From assembly GCF_003265705.1 (NCBI RefSeq), contig NW_020312817.1:47099627-47163626 (forward strand): 64,000 nucleotides of DNA. Reading direction: 5' to 3'. Positions within the stretch are counted from its first letter, which is position 1; every line of letters starts with the position of its first letter. This document shows positions 20,547 to 32,512 of the stretch, one piece after another. The translations under genes were made by a program, and so were the position numbers. The DNA comes from Callorhinus ursinus (taxonomy: Eukaryota; Chordata; Mammalia; Carnivora; Otariidae). The notes beneath the pieces are model-generated. The model did not search any database. It saw only the letters and a list, made by a program, of their open reading frames with translations, and was not told the origin of the DNA.

Positions 20547-22559
20547 TAATGTAGGTATAAGTTACAATGCGTTACAAAATCTAGTAACTATTATATGCAA
20601 GCGAGTATAAATCCAAGTAAACATAAAAACAATGTAAAATCAATTTAGAGATGTTAGGGCATTTTAATATTGTTACTGAGGAAAATGTATTCTGACTATA
20701 ATCTGACATTTCTGTGGTTGTTCTCTAAGAACAAATAGGATTAACAACGATTCCTTGAAGACTATTTAAAGACAGAAGTCAGGTAAAATTTGATATGTGG
20801 TTTCACTGAGGGAAGAAATCCTCATAACCAATTTTTGTATCATCACTATGTACACATGCACCCCTTTGCTAGACCACTGATAATTTTTTTTTACATTAGA
20901 GCAAAACCAACTTTATAATTGTGGGGAAGAACTATTCTAAAATGTTTACTAATAATCAGGGCTATGATTTATTAATTACAGGACTCCTGGTTCCTCATTT
21001 CTTTTGCCTCTCAGCAGAAGTTCCCAAATATCCACCCCATTGCCCTTTGTGACATGCCATATTTATTGTTTAGCTTATTTATAAGTCAAAATTCCAACTG
21101 TCCAAGTCCTATTAGAGGAATGAATGCAAGTAAATCCAAAAATATGCATATTTTTATATTTGGGTTGTTTTGTTTTGTTTTTACCAGATTCCAATGTGTA
21201 GGATAGCTCTTGCAGTTTGAAGAAATACAATCCCACAAATTAGCCAGTTTATAATAGGAAACAGGTTTTCCTGGAAAACTAGGAGTGCAAGGTTTTCCTA
21301 GGAAACATATTGGCATTTTTATTATTCATGACAATATCTGTTACTTTGCTCTATTATTAAAGTTGATCTTAATGAAAAATAAATTTACTGTTCTTCTATA
21401 TAAGTTTTTTGGTACATACCTGGTACTCAGAGAATTTTCATAAAAATAATGTAGTTGTATATGTACATTTATTTCTTGACAGAACTATCCTACTTCCATT
21501 CCGTATTGTTTTGGCAGGGCTTAACACAAAGAATTGGGTTGTCAATTGTACTTGCAAAAATGAGACATCTTGCCCAGGATCAACTTTATTAAAATTAGTA
21601 CAAGCAACTCTAAGGTAGAGTCAAAACAGGGAAAAGTCTGGGACTTCAAAACCGTTCCCCACATCCTCTCTTGCCACATCTAGGCCCAAATTAACATAGT
21701 AAGTTCCTAATAACTGTGTGTAATCACTTAGAGGAAAAGTGGTTGATTTTATCATACAACCTCTCCATTTTCACTTAGGTTAATAACCCCCGTGCCCTTT
21801 CCCTCCCAGAGACAGCATCCAATACAAGGAAAGAATGGATTGCAGATCTGCTACTTTGTGATTTACTATATACTCTTTAGTATAGCATCTTCCCTTCTCC
21901 AAACTTTAAGTATAGTCCTGGACAATCATTTGCCCCCATCCCACTGCCATAGTAATAATGACTGGCCCAATGAAGAGCATGTAAACCAAACAGGGCCAAT
22001 GAATCTTTCCTGGAATTGATATATAAATCCTGGGAGATAGATTTTTTTTCCCGCCCTACTGCTAAACCTGTATCATTGAAAGAATCATGAAGAGAATACT
22101 CTCAGCATGAAGAAGAAAGCAAACTGAACAAAAGAACCATAGAGGAAAAGAATAAGAGAAAACAATACACAAATAGTGTGTGAGTTGGGAGTGAGATCCC
22201 TTGAAGTTGTGCTTTCTTTGCATCTTTAGACCCATACACCAGTTGCACCCTTTCTCCTTCAAATTACATAAGCCATTGTTTAAAAAGGGGGCCATTGCCA
22301 CTTTCTAAAGAGTCCTGATGAACAAAAACACATAGAGGAATCCTGACGTGAGTCAGACTGCTTTATTTCTATAACGGATAAAGTACCATTTTGATATTTT
22401 GACAACTTAATCATTTTTTTCCCATAACGTGAAAAGCATTACGATATGCTGGGCTTTGAAATTGATCCCACCATTGAGAACAATAAAATACATGGAACTT
22501 CTTATATTTTAATTTTTCAAATAAGTAGTTTTACTGATAGTTTAGAGCAGATTTTGTTA

Positions 22560-22990
22560 ACCACATAGATGAGTGTAAAAGAAAACAAAAAGCCAAAACC
22601 ACCCATTATCATTTTACCTAAGGATAGCCACTATTAAATGTCATCACATTTATTCATATATATATATATATATATAACACACAGACATATATATATAAAT
22701 TCACAGACATATAATACACAGACATATATATAAAATAGAGAAAGCAGATTGTAAATAATTTAAAATGTTTGTTTTATTTCACATGTCATAGAAATTTACT
22801 TACATCATTAAAATTCTTTATTAAGAGTCTTAGCAGGTTATCAGCTTATTTTTCTTCATTTAGTGTGGGATGAAATTCTTTGGAGGATCAATTCTCTCCC
22901 CACTCAACAAAATATAAACAATTAGTAATATTTTAAATATTATTTTGATTGCAATCAGCACTACTGAATAAAGCACTATTAATTGGATAC
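22560..22990 (-). mobile_element. L1ME 3' end remnant with (TA)n and CACAGACATATA repeats
   Basis: ATTATCATTTTACCTAAGGATAGCCACTATTAAATG and later TAGAAATTTACTTACATCATTAAAATTC resemble the inverted 3' UTR of L1ME elements, which typically carry such TA/CA runs. (TA)n lies at about 22656-22675; CACAGACATATA appears three times between 22678 and 22730. Confidence 0.55.
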
Positions 22991-23119
22991 ATGTCAGCTT
23001 ATTCTGTGGGTAGTTAGCAAGTCATTTGAAGCATGTGGGCACATTGTAAGTAACCAAGTTTAGGGAAGCAAACAATTAAATAACAATACAATTCCCAAAC
23101 TTGTGCTGAAACTCAGCAA

Positions 23120-23985
23120 GTGGTCTTGCCACCTACAGTCCTGCCCCTCCAGATCAGCCCCCTCTAAGTGACATTTACCAAGTGACATTTCTAAAATACA
23201 AATCTGAACCCGTCACTCAGTCGCCTAAGGGCCCAACCAAATCAAGTCTGTTGCTTTGGGGGGAAGAAGAGCTGGTGTGGACTGATCTTGCCTTCCTTGC
23301 TCTTCATGCCTGTCCTCCCACAATCCAGTCAAGCCCAGACCAGGCTCTGTTCTTTCAGGTCCCTTACTGTTCCTGGCCTAAATACCTTCACAACTTCTGC
23401 TGGAATAGGAATATTTAGTTTATTCTTATAATCATGCGGCTATTATTTGCCCCTGTAATTTTTCACCCTGGCTAAATAGGCCATCTGGGCACATTCTGTA
23501 CATTCCTCCCAAACAGTCACCCACCCCTTCTGTGAAACTTTTTCTTATGTTCTTCTCTACTTCATGCACATCACAGTCAGGGGTAAATATCTTCTCAGTT
23601 GCCTCCCATCAGCTCCTGTGCATCCTTCTATGAAGACATCTATGACCCATGCAACATATTTGTTGGCATGCCTGACACCCTAACTAACCAGAGCACCTTC
23701 ATTTCAGGCCAGGGACCATGGCTTGTGCAGCTTTAGAGCATCAATGCAAATACAGTTCAGAGAGCCCTCCCTGGCTTTTTTCCTGAGTACTTAGCATTGT
23801 TAAACATGTATAATTTTTACTAGTACATCTTTTTTTTTTTAATACCAGTCATTCCTTCTAGAATGTAAACTCCCTGAGGGTATGATTTTGTTTCTATTGT
23901 GTTCATGCCAGTATTCCTCACCTAGAAGAATTCCCAGTCCAGCACATATGAGGTGCTCGCTCAAACACCTATCGAATGAAAACTG
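23120..23985 (+). mobile_element. Long L2 LINE 3' copy, plus strand
   Basis: Ordered L2 blocks: TTTCTAAAATACAAATCTGAACCCGTCACTCAG, CTTGCCTTCCTTGCTCTTCATGCC, GTCCCTTACTGTTCCTGGCC, then after decayed parts TCTAGAATGTAAACTCCCTGAGGGTATGATTTTG, CACCTAGAAGAATTCCC, CACATATGAGGTGCTCGCTCAAACACC and the end ATCGAATGAA. An 78-codon frame at 23182 is accidental. Confidence 0.75.
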
Positions 23986-26900
23986 AAAGTTAGAGGACAC
24001 AGAAGTAAAGGCACAATCTTACATGAGCAATTTTCTGATAAGTTGGGCTGAAGTCTGTGAAGTTACACAGAGCCAAATGTCTTATAACAAGTCAGTAGGA
24101 CAGCATGATACTTCTGTGATGAGTGGGGGGTCCCTAAGCACTGCTCTTATCCTGAAACAAACTCCTTCGCTGCCCTAAACTTGGGAGAAGACACTCTGCT
24201 GATGTGAACGTTTTGTAGCCATCTCATCTGAGATTCATCAAATTCTGGCTATTCTCTACATTTTCCAAGTGAGCAAACTCAGTCTGGAAATACTGAAGGT
24301 ACCAGGTGAAGGTTCCCGGGTAGCTGTTGGACCATTTGGCGTGTTAGTTCCCACCTAGCTCTCCAGAGATTTCTGCTCGAATGGGATTCTATATCTAGAG
24401 CATGCACAGTGCCATTTGAGATATCAGGGCTGAAGTATAAAGCCGTTTGTCAGCTTATTTCAATTTATGTGCCCATGGTGCAGCCTGAAATCCCTAAATA
24501 GGAATAAATCACCTGCCGAGTTATGTGAAGAGTCCTGTGTAACTTCCCCCAGCGACAGCACTTGTAAACCATAGATCATGACTCAGTGCACTCTCCCCCA
24601 GGGCTTCACATTTTGCTTATGAATGTATAATATATTTGGGAAGTTATAGTTCTAGAAACTGTCATAGTAAAGTTCTAATCCTTATAGCCTCAAACTGTGG
24701 CCTGATCATGTTCTGATGGAATAGTGGTAAAAAAGAAAGAAAAAGAATGAGGGAGAAGAAAGGAAAGGAAGAAGGGAGGCAGAGGACAAAGAAAGATGAC
24801 TTTACCCCCCATTATAGAAATGTCCCTTTTCAAATACACAGTTGTACAAATGTCAGCCCAAACAGCAAGCTTCAGGAGCTTCCATGGAAAAACCAGTGAA
24901 CTCTCTGGCCGCCGTCCATCTGAAGCCGATGGGGTTGCTCCAACTGTGGATCCAGGGTTTTATGTGGCTGGGGTTTTGCAGAGAGCTATTATTCAGGTAG
25001 ACCTAAGAGCAACAAGCTTCACCTACACCTTTGAGTGCACTTGGACTTTAAATGTCACTTAATCTCAGGTTATATCAAGCAGGCTATGGAGTTAATGGAT
25101 AAAACCCATTTGCTGAAATTATAACTTTTATTACCAGAAATAAGAGGTCACCATGGGTGTAGCACAGTATGTAGTAAGAAATGCAATGCCACGTCTCTTA
25201 ACCCATGCGTTTTGATAAAAGGCTGATAGAGAATGTTACTGGGCTTCCTGTCTCCCAAAACACATACTGCCAGAGAAGATAGGCCTGCCTGTAATTAAAC
25301 AAAGGGAAAATAGAAGACAAATGATGAATGACATCAGTCCAAACGCTGCAGTTACATAAAGGATAAGGGACGCCTCAACAACTCTCTTCTTTATCCTTGC
25401 CCACCTGACTTATAACCAATTGTTTTGCCTTTTCTCTGTTCCCTATAAAGAATTTAAATTACTTTTTCAAATATAAAATGTTCCATGACTAAGGAACAGT
25501 TTTACATAACAGTCTTTATTATATATAGCCAAATAGCTCTTCATTGTTATTGATATGTTACTAATTATCTTGGAAAAAAGGGTTCTACACCCACCCAAGA
25601 CCTGTGTGATATTGGGGAGCTCTAGGAGCTAGAAGTCTTGAAAGATCTATGTAAATAGATCTTTGTATCCTATTCTAAGGTTATTCTATTTTTTTATAGT
25701 CTTTTATGAGTTATTTGACTTACACAGTGTTACCCCCTGGTTCTGTAGTATGTAGAAATAGTATAATAGAGTTAGCCTGATTGCTGCTTTGCATCCAGGT
25801 GTTGAGATGTTCTCTATATTTAATTTAGGAAGAATATCCTTCCCCTACTCCTTTACTGTATGCACCTTCAAAGAAAGAACTATAGATTCAAACATAAAAC
25901 AAAACAACAAAAATCTTTCTTTTGCATAGGATGTGTCTTGCAGCAGAGACAGCTCAGGCCCAGGGTTTAGGAAACATTTTACATTCTGAAATTAAAACAG
26001 GCATGAGGGGGAAATGGAAGCTCATTAGCTAAATTAGTGAAAACAAAATTGTCAGATGATAGTCTCAAACCTGCATGAGGTATCCATGACATTTTTTGTG
26101 ACAAGATGGCATCAGAGAAAGGGAAACTAGTCCAATAGGACAAAATGCAGTATCTTTCATCTTAATAAGGCTGGAAATAAGGTTACATTCTATAGATCCT
26201 ATTCAAAGTAGAGATGGGGAGAGGAGTACTTTGATAACAAAAAGGTAAACTATGAGTGGTTTAAACATGACCCCTAATATTTCTACTATTAGTCTCAACC
26301 CCAGATAAAGCTGATACACTACTTAGGGAAAAAAAAGTTTTTTTAAAAAAACCTTTCACACAATTTTTACCAATACAAAATACAAAAAGCTGAAAGCTGC
26401 AAAAATAGTGGGTATCACTTCAGAAAGAGTGCACTCACCAAAACAGAGTACATTTCCCAAAACTCCACATGAAAAGGGCCCTCAGAAAAGTGGAGAGAAT
26501 TCTGTTAGCAAATGGCTCACTGATCATTTCAAATCTTTGAGGGGAGACTTGACCCTGTTTTCATGCTATTCTTTCTCTACCAGTTCCCTTGCTGCATTTA
26601 TGTTTTATGACATCCATACAATCTGATTTTATTTCTTTTCCTTTCTGAGGTCCAGAGCCTTCTATGGCTAAGCAACAACTTGACATCTCTACTTGGTTGG
26701 CTCATATGGGTCTCAAACCCAACATCCCAATCTGAATTCACATCTATAATCTCCATAACCACATCTATCATCTGCAGCTCTACCTCTAGTGCAAGCAAAG
26801 TAAAATTTGGCTTTGGCCAGAAGAATGAGAATCACTCTGAAATTATTTTGTCCTTTGCCAACTGCCCATCTATCTTATTTCACGTTCCCTAGTAGCAGAG

Positions 26901-27162
26901 ACTGAGACAGGGATTTGGATGCACAAGATACTCTGTGTCTAGGGGGACAGTCCTTTGGAGAGTGTCACTGGCTTGGGGTATGGATCTGAGAAACAAGGAG
27001 TAATATCTAACTTCCAAGCAGCTTTTCTAATTTCTCTGTAGAAGGGATTAGCTGTCAGACTAGCAGCCAATTTAAACAGCAGCTGGTCCTGTCAAGGGGA
27101 TTGGAGCGGGCAACATAACCTCTATTCCACCAGTTTTATCTAGTTTATTGCCATATCTTATT
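23986..27162. other. Longest repeat-poor block; candidate conserved part
   Basis: No SINE and no confidently named repeat. A purine-rich run lies at 24727-24796. The stretch 24420-24640 (TTTGTCAGCTTATTTCAATTTATGTG, AATCACCTGCCGAGTTATGTG) has the balanced composition and lack of decay signs I associate with conserved non-coding elements; that is an impression, not a measurement. Frames such as 24796-25062 (88 codons) and 26408-26626 show no domain. Confidence 0.35.
24727..24796. repeat. Purine-rich (GA) tract
   Basis: About 70 bases nearly free of pyrimidines on the plus strand, made of GAAA, GGGA and GGAA words. Could adopt triplex structure; could also be a decayed retroposon tail. Confidence 0.8.
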
Positions 27163-27175
27163 AATTCAAATTCTT
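27163..27175. repeat. Left target-site duplication of the full-length L1
   Basis: AATTCAAATTCTT, identical to 34248-34260. The A+T-rich sequence fits the TTTT/AA cleavage preference of L1 endonuclease. Defines the 3' end of the element on this side. Confidence 0.96.
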
Positions 27176-27627
27176 TTTTTTAATTTTATTATGTTATATT
27201 AATCACCATACATTGCATCATTAGTTTTTGATGTAGTGTTCCATGATTCATTGTTTGTGTATAACACCCAGTGCTCCATGCAGAACATGCCCTCTTTAAT
27301 ACCCATAACCAGGCTAACACATCCCCCCACCCCACTCCCCTCCAGAACCCTCAGTTTGTTTCTCAGAGTCCATAGTCTCTCATGGTTCGTCTCCACCTCC
27401 AATTGCCCCTCCTTCATTTTTCCCTTCCTACTATCTTTTTTTTCTAATATATAATGTATTATTTGTTTCAGAGGTACAGGTCTGTGATTCAACAGTCTTA
27501 CACAATTCACAGTGCTCACCATAGCACATACCCTTCCCAGTGTCTATCACCCAGTCACCCCATCCCGCCCAAACCCCACCACTCCAGCAACCCTCAGTTT
27601 GTTTCCTGAGATTAAGAATTCCTCATA
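27176..27627 (-). other. L1 3' UTR with two related blocks and poly(A) signal
   Basis: Downstream of the ORF2 stop, the phrase GAAACAAACTGAGGGTT appears twice on the minus strand (near 27608-27592 and 27364-27348), each followed by G-rich sequence and a 'GGTGAGCACTG / GGAGCACTGGGTGTTATA' segment. The blocks are separated by an A-rich run (TTAGAAAAAAAAGATAG, about 27452-27436). AATAAA precedes the A-tail. The final 60 bp recur at 53159. Confidence 0.85.
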
Positions 27628-30600
27628 TCAGTGAGGTCATATGATACATGTCTTTCTCTGATTGACTTATTTTGCTCAACATAATACCCTCCAGTTCCAT
27701 CCACGTCGTTACAAAAGGCAAGATTTCATTCCTTTTGATCGCTGAATAATATTCCATTGTATATATTTACCACTTCTTCTTTATCCATTCGTCTGTTGAT
27801 GGACATCTTGGCTCTTTCCATAGTTTGGCTATTGTGGACATTGCTGCTATAAACATTGGGGTGCATGTACCCATTCGGATCCCTACATTTGTATCTTTTG
27901 GGTAAATACCCAGTAGTGCAATTGCTGGGTCATAGGGCAGCTCTATTTTCAACCTTTTGAGGAACCTCCATACCATTTTCCAGAGTGGCTGCACCAGCTT
28001 GCATTCCCACCAACAGTGTAGGAGGATTCCCCTTTCTCCACATACCCGCCAACATCTGTCATTTCCTGACTTGTTAATTTTAGCCATTCTGACTGGTGTG
28101 AGGTGGTATCTCATTGAGGTTTTGATTTGGATTTCCCTGATGCTGAGTGATGTTGAGCGCTTTTTTCATGTGTCTATTGGCCATTTGGATGTCTTCTTTG
28201 GAAAAATGTCTGTTCATGTCTTCTACCCATTTCTTGATTGGATTAGTTTTTCTTTGGGTGTTGAGTTTGATAAGTTCTTTATACATTTTGGATACTAGCC
28301 CTTTATCTGATATGTCATTTGCAAATATCTTCTCCCATTTGTCAGTTGTCTTTTGGTTTTGTTGACTGTTTCCTTTGCTGTGCAAAAGCTTTTTATCTTG
28401 ATGAAATCCCAATAGTTCCTTTTTGCCCTTGCTTCCCTTGCCTTTGGCGATGTGTGTAGGAAGAAGTTGCTGTGGCTGAGGTTGAAGAGGTTGCTGCCTG
28501 TGTTCTCCTTTAGGATTTTGATGGACTCCTATCTCACGTTTAGGTCTTTCAACCATTTTGCATCTATTTTGTGTGTGGTGTAAAGAAATGGTCCAGTTTC
28601 ATTCTTCTGCATGTGGCTGTCCAATTTTCTCAGCACCTTTTGTTGAAGAGACTGTCTTTTTTCCATTGGACATTCTTTCCTGCTTTGTCAAAGATTAGTT
28701 GCCCATAGAGTTGAGGGTCCATTTCTGGGCTCTCTATTCTGTTCCATTGATCTATGTGTTTGTTTTTGTGCCAGTACCCTACTGTCTTGATGATGACAGC
28801 TTTGTAATAGAGCTTGAAGTCCGGAATTGTGATACCAGCTTTACTTTTCTTTTTCAACATTTCCTCTGGCTATACGGGGTCTTTTTGGGTTCCATACAAA
28901 TTTTAGAATTATTTGTTCCATTTCTTTGAAAAAAAGTGGATGGTTTTTTGATAGGGATTGCATTAAACATGTAGATTGCTCCAAGTAGGTTTGACACCTT
29001 CACAATATTTGTTCTTCCAATCCATGAGCATGGAACGTTTATCCATTTCTTTGTGTCTTCCTCAATTTCTTTCATGAGTATTTTATAGTTTTCTAAGTAC
29101 AGATCCTTTGTCTCTTTGGTTAGATTTATTCCTAGGTATCTTATGGTTTTGGGGTGCAATTGTAAATGGGATTTACTCTTTAATTTCTCTTTCTTCTGTC
29201 TTGTTGTTGGTGTATAGGAATGACACTGATTTCTGTGCATTGATTTTATATCCTGCCACTTTACTGAATTCCTGTTATGAGTTCTAGCAGTTTTGGGGTA
29301 GTAAAATATCATATCATCTGCAAGAGTGAGAGTTTGACTTCTTTGCCAATTCGGATGGCTATTATTTCTATTTCTTGTCTGATTGCTGTGGCTAGGACTT
29401 TTAATACTGTGTTGAATAGCAGTGGTGATAGTGGACATCCCTGTCATGTGCCTGACCTTTGGGGGAAAGCTCTCAGTTTTTCCCCATTGAGAATGATATT
29501 CACTGTAGGTTTTTCATAGATGGCTTTTATGATATTGAGGTATGTACCCTGTATCCCTATACTCTGAAGAGTTTTGATCAAGAAAGGATGCTGTACTTTG
29601 TCAAATGCCATTTCTGCATCTATTGAGAGGATCATATGGTTCTTGTTCTTTCTTTTATTAATGTATTGTATCACACTGATTGATTTGCGGATGTTGAACC
29701 AACCTTGCAGCCTAGGGATAAGTCCCACTTTGTCATGGTGAATAATCCTTTTAATGTACTGTTGGATCCTATTGGCTAGTAGTTTGGTGAGAATTTTTGC
29801 ATCCATGTTCATCAAGGATATTGGTCTGTAATTCTCCTTTTTGATGGGGTCTTTGTCTGGTTTTGGGATCAAGGTAAGGGTGGCCACATAAAACGAGTTT
29901 GGAAGTTTTCCTTCCATTTTTTGGAACAGTTTCAGAAGAATAGGTATTAATTCATCTTGAAATGTTTGGTAGAAATCCCCTGGGAAGCCATCTGGCCCTG
30001 GGCTTTGCTTTGTTGGGAGATTTTTGATGACTGCTTCAATTTCCTTAGTGGTTATAGGTCTGTTCAGGTTTTCTCTTTCCTCCTGGTTCAGTTTTGGTAG
30101 TTTATACACATCTAGGAATGCATCCATTTCTTCCAAATTATCTAATTTGCTGGCATAGAGTTGCTCATAATATGTTCTTATAATTGTTTGTATTTCTTTG
30201 GTGTTGGTTGTGATCTCTCCTCTTTCATTCATGATTTTGTTGATTTGGGTCATTTCTCTTTTCTTTTTGATAAGTCTGGCCAGGGGTTTATCAATCTTAT
30301 TAATTCTTTCAGAGAACCAGCTCCTAGTTTTGTTGATCTGTTCTACTTTTCTTTTGTTTCTCTTTCATTGATTTCTGCTCTGATCTTTATTATTTCTCTT
30401 TTCCTGCTGGGTTTAGGCTTTATTGGCTCTTCTTTCTCCAGCTCCTTTAGGTGTAGGGTTAGGTTGTGTATTTGAGACCTTCCTTGTTTCTTGAGAAAGG
30501 CTTGTATTTCGATCTACTTTCCTCTTAGGACTGCCTTTGCTGCATCCCAAAGATTTTGAATAGTTGTGTTTTCATTTTCATTGGTTTCCATGAATTTTTT

Positions 30601-31400
30601 AAATTCTTCTTTAATTTCCTGGTTAACCCAATCATCCTTTAGTAGAATGCTCCTTAGCCTCCATGTATTTGAGTTCCTTCCGATTTCCTCTTGTGATTGA
30701 GTTCTAGTTTCAAAGCATTGTTATCTGAAAATACGCAGGGAATGATCCCAATCTTTTGGTACCAGTTGAGACCTGATATGTGACCTAGGATGTGATCTAT
30801 TCTGGAGAATGTTCCATGGGCACTAGAGAAGAATGTGTATTCTGTTGCTTTGGGATGGAATGTTCTGAATATATCTGTGAAGTCCATTTGGTCCAGTGTG
30901 TCATTTAAAGTCTTTATTTCCTTGTTGATCTTTTGCTTAGATGATCTGTCCATTTCAGTGAGGGGGGTGTTAAAGTCCCCTACTATTATTATATTGTCGA
31001 TGTGTTTCTTTGCTTTTGTTATTAATTGGCTTATGTAGTTGGCTATTCCCATGTTAGGGGCATAGATATTTACAGTTGTTAGATTTTTTTGTTCGATAGA
31101 CCCTTTACGTATGATATAGTGTCCTTCCTCATCTCTTATTACATTCTTTGTTTTAAAATCTAATTTGTCTGATATAAGGATTGCCACCCCAGCTTATTTG
31201 GTGTCCATTAGCATGGTAAATGGTTTTCCACCCCCTCACTTTCAATCTGGAGGTGTCTTTGGGTCTAAAAGAGTCTCTTGCCAACAGCATATTGATGGGT
31301 CTTGTTTTTTTATCCAATCTGATAGCCTGTGTCTTTTGATTGGGGCATTTAGCCCATTTACATTCAGGGTAACTATTGAAAGGTATGAATTTAGTGCCAT
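27628..31400 (-). pseudogene. L1 ORF2 (endonuclease-reverse transcriptase), broken
   Basis: About 1257 codons long when read through, near the usual size of mammalian ORF2p (about 1275). Start: ATG at 31400 with MALNS and the LNVNGLN block. EN domain 31400-30654: QET is present, then an apparent 1-base loss near 31268 shifts frame; a second shift near 31195; VGDFN kept (about 30977); the terminal SDH signature reads SDN (30722-30720). A TAG at 30516-30514 interrupts the linker. RT domain about 30250-28850: SPGPDG and SIDAEMAFD kept (catalytic Asp near 29620), frame break near 29444, then LADD (29318 region) in place of FADD. The C-terminal zinc-knuckle-like CX3CX7HX4C is complete at 28054-28001. 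A TAA follows the KKW motif near 27766, ahead of the family stop at 27630-27628. It cannot yield a full protein. Confidence 0.95.
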
Positions 31401-31480
31401 TGTATTGCCTGTAAGGTGACTGTTACTGTATATTGTCTGTGTTCCTTTCTGGTCTATGTTACTTTTAGGCTCTCTTTTGC
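31401..31480 (-). other. ORF1-ORF2 intergenic spacer of L1
   Basis: Eighty bases between the ORF1 stop and the ORF2 ATG, similar in size to the spacers of other mammalian L1s (63 bp in human). In intact elements, ORF2 is translated by an unconventional downstream initiation. Confidence 0.85.
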
Positions 31481-32323
31481 TTAGAGGACCCCTTTGAATA
31501 TTTCTTGTAGGGCTGGTTTCGTGTTTGCAAATTCCTTTAGTTTTTGTTTGTCCTGGAAGCTTTTTATCTCTCCTTCTATTTTCCGTGACAGCCTAGTTGG
31601 AGATAGTATTCTTGGCTGCATGTTTTTCTCATTTAGTGCTCTGAATATATCATGCCAGTCCTTTCTGGCCTGTCATGTCTCTGTGGATAGGTCTGTTGCC
31701 AATCTAATGTTTCTACCATTGTAGGTTACAGATCTCTTGTCCCGAGCTGCTTTCAGGGTTTTTTCTTTTTCTCTGAGACTCGTAAGTTTTACTATTAGAT
31801 GTCGGGGTGATGACCTATTTTTATTGATTTTGAGGGGGGGTTCTCTGTGCCTCCTGGATTTTGATGCCTGTTTCCTTCCCCAAATTGGGGAAATTCTCTG
31901 CTATAATTTGCTCCAGTATACCTTCAGCCCCTCTCCCTCTTTCTTCTTCTTCTGGGATATCAATTATTCTAATACTGTTTCATCTTATGGTATCACTTAC
32001 CTCTCGAATTCTGCCCTCATGATCCAGTGGTTGTTTATCTCTTTTTCCCTGCTCTTTATTTTCTATCATTTGGTCTTCTATATCACTAATTCTCTCTTCT
32101 GCCTCATTTATCCTAGCAGTTAGAGCCTCCACCTCATTAATAGTCTTTTTGATTTCGACTTGGGTTTCTGTAATATCTTCCATGCTTTTTTCAAGCCCAG
32201 CTAGTATCTTTAGAATCGTCATTCTGAACTCTAGTTCTGACATCATACTAATGTCCGTATTGATTAGGTTCCTGGCAGTCGGTACTGTCTCTTGTTCTTT
32301 TTTTTGAGGTGATTTTTTTCCAT
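31481..32323 (-). pseudogene. L1 ORF1 (RNA-binding chaperone), broken
   Basis: Around 281 codons from ATG at 32323 to TAA at 31483-31481, shorter than human ORF1p (338) but plausible for this lineage. After the start an A-run seems to have lost one base, so the ATG frame ends early, while the family frame continues from about 32310. Residues coded at 32246-31980 form a heptad-rich coiled coil (ILKILAGLEKSMEDI, NEVEALTARINEAEERI). The downstream part, at 31920-31481, corresponds to the RRM-like and C-terminal nucleic-acid-binding domains but is split by shifts; the last residues read QEIFKGVL before the stop. ORF1p normally coats L1 RNA as a trimer; this copy cannot. Confidence 0.9.
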
Positions 32324-32512
32324 CTTGTTATTTTGTCCAGAGGACAATAGATGAATGAGAGAACAAAATGCTAACAGGGTAACATCGTCCCCAGAAAATA
32401 TACACTAAACAAATCAGAAAAGACCTGAAACTGGGGGGAAAGAAAGGGAAAGAAAGAAAAAAGAAAAAAAGAGAAAAATTAAAAGATAAAGAAAAAAAAG
32501 AGTATGATGAAA

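Larger units (their letters stand above)
19991..22560. other. Mostly unassigned sequence
   Basis: No gene recognised. Contains a MIR scrap (20228-20325), an AT mini-repeat (20491-20546) and, at about 21940-22300, wording (CAGGGCCAATGAATCTTTCCTGG, AGAAAGCAAACTG) reminiscent of an unnamed ancient repeat. ORFs of 70-80 codons have no recognisable domains. Confidence 0.4.

Noticed and set aside
24796..25062. 88-codon plus-strand frame as a small exon
   Set aside because: No domain, no clear splice sites; starts within a purine tract.
27199..27522. 107-codon minus-strand frame at the L1 3' end
   Set aside because: It lies in the L1 3' UTR downstream of the ORF2 stop; the frame is a chance opening.
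30161..32123. Several plus-strand frames of 67-128 codons between 30.1 and 32.1 kb
   Set aside because: They are antisense to L1 ORF2 and ORF1; A-rich coding sequence gives few stops on the opposite strand.
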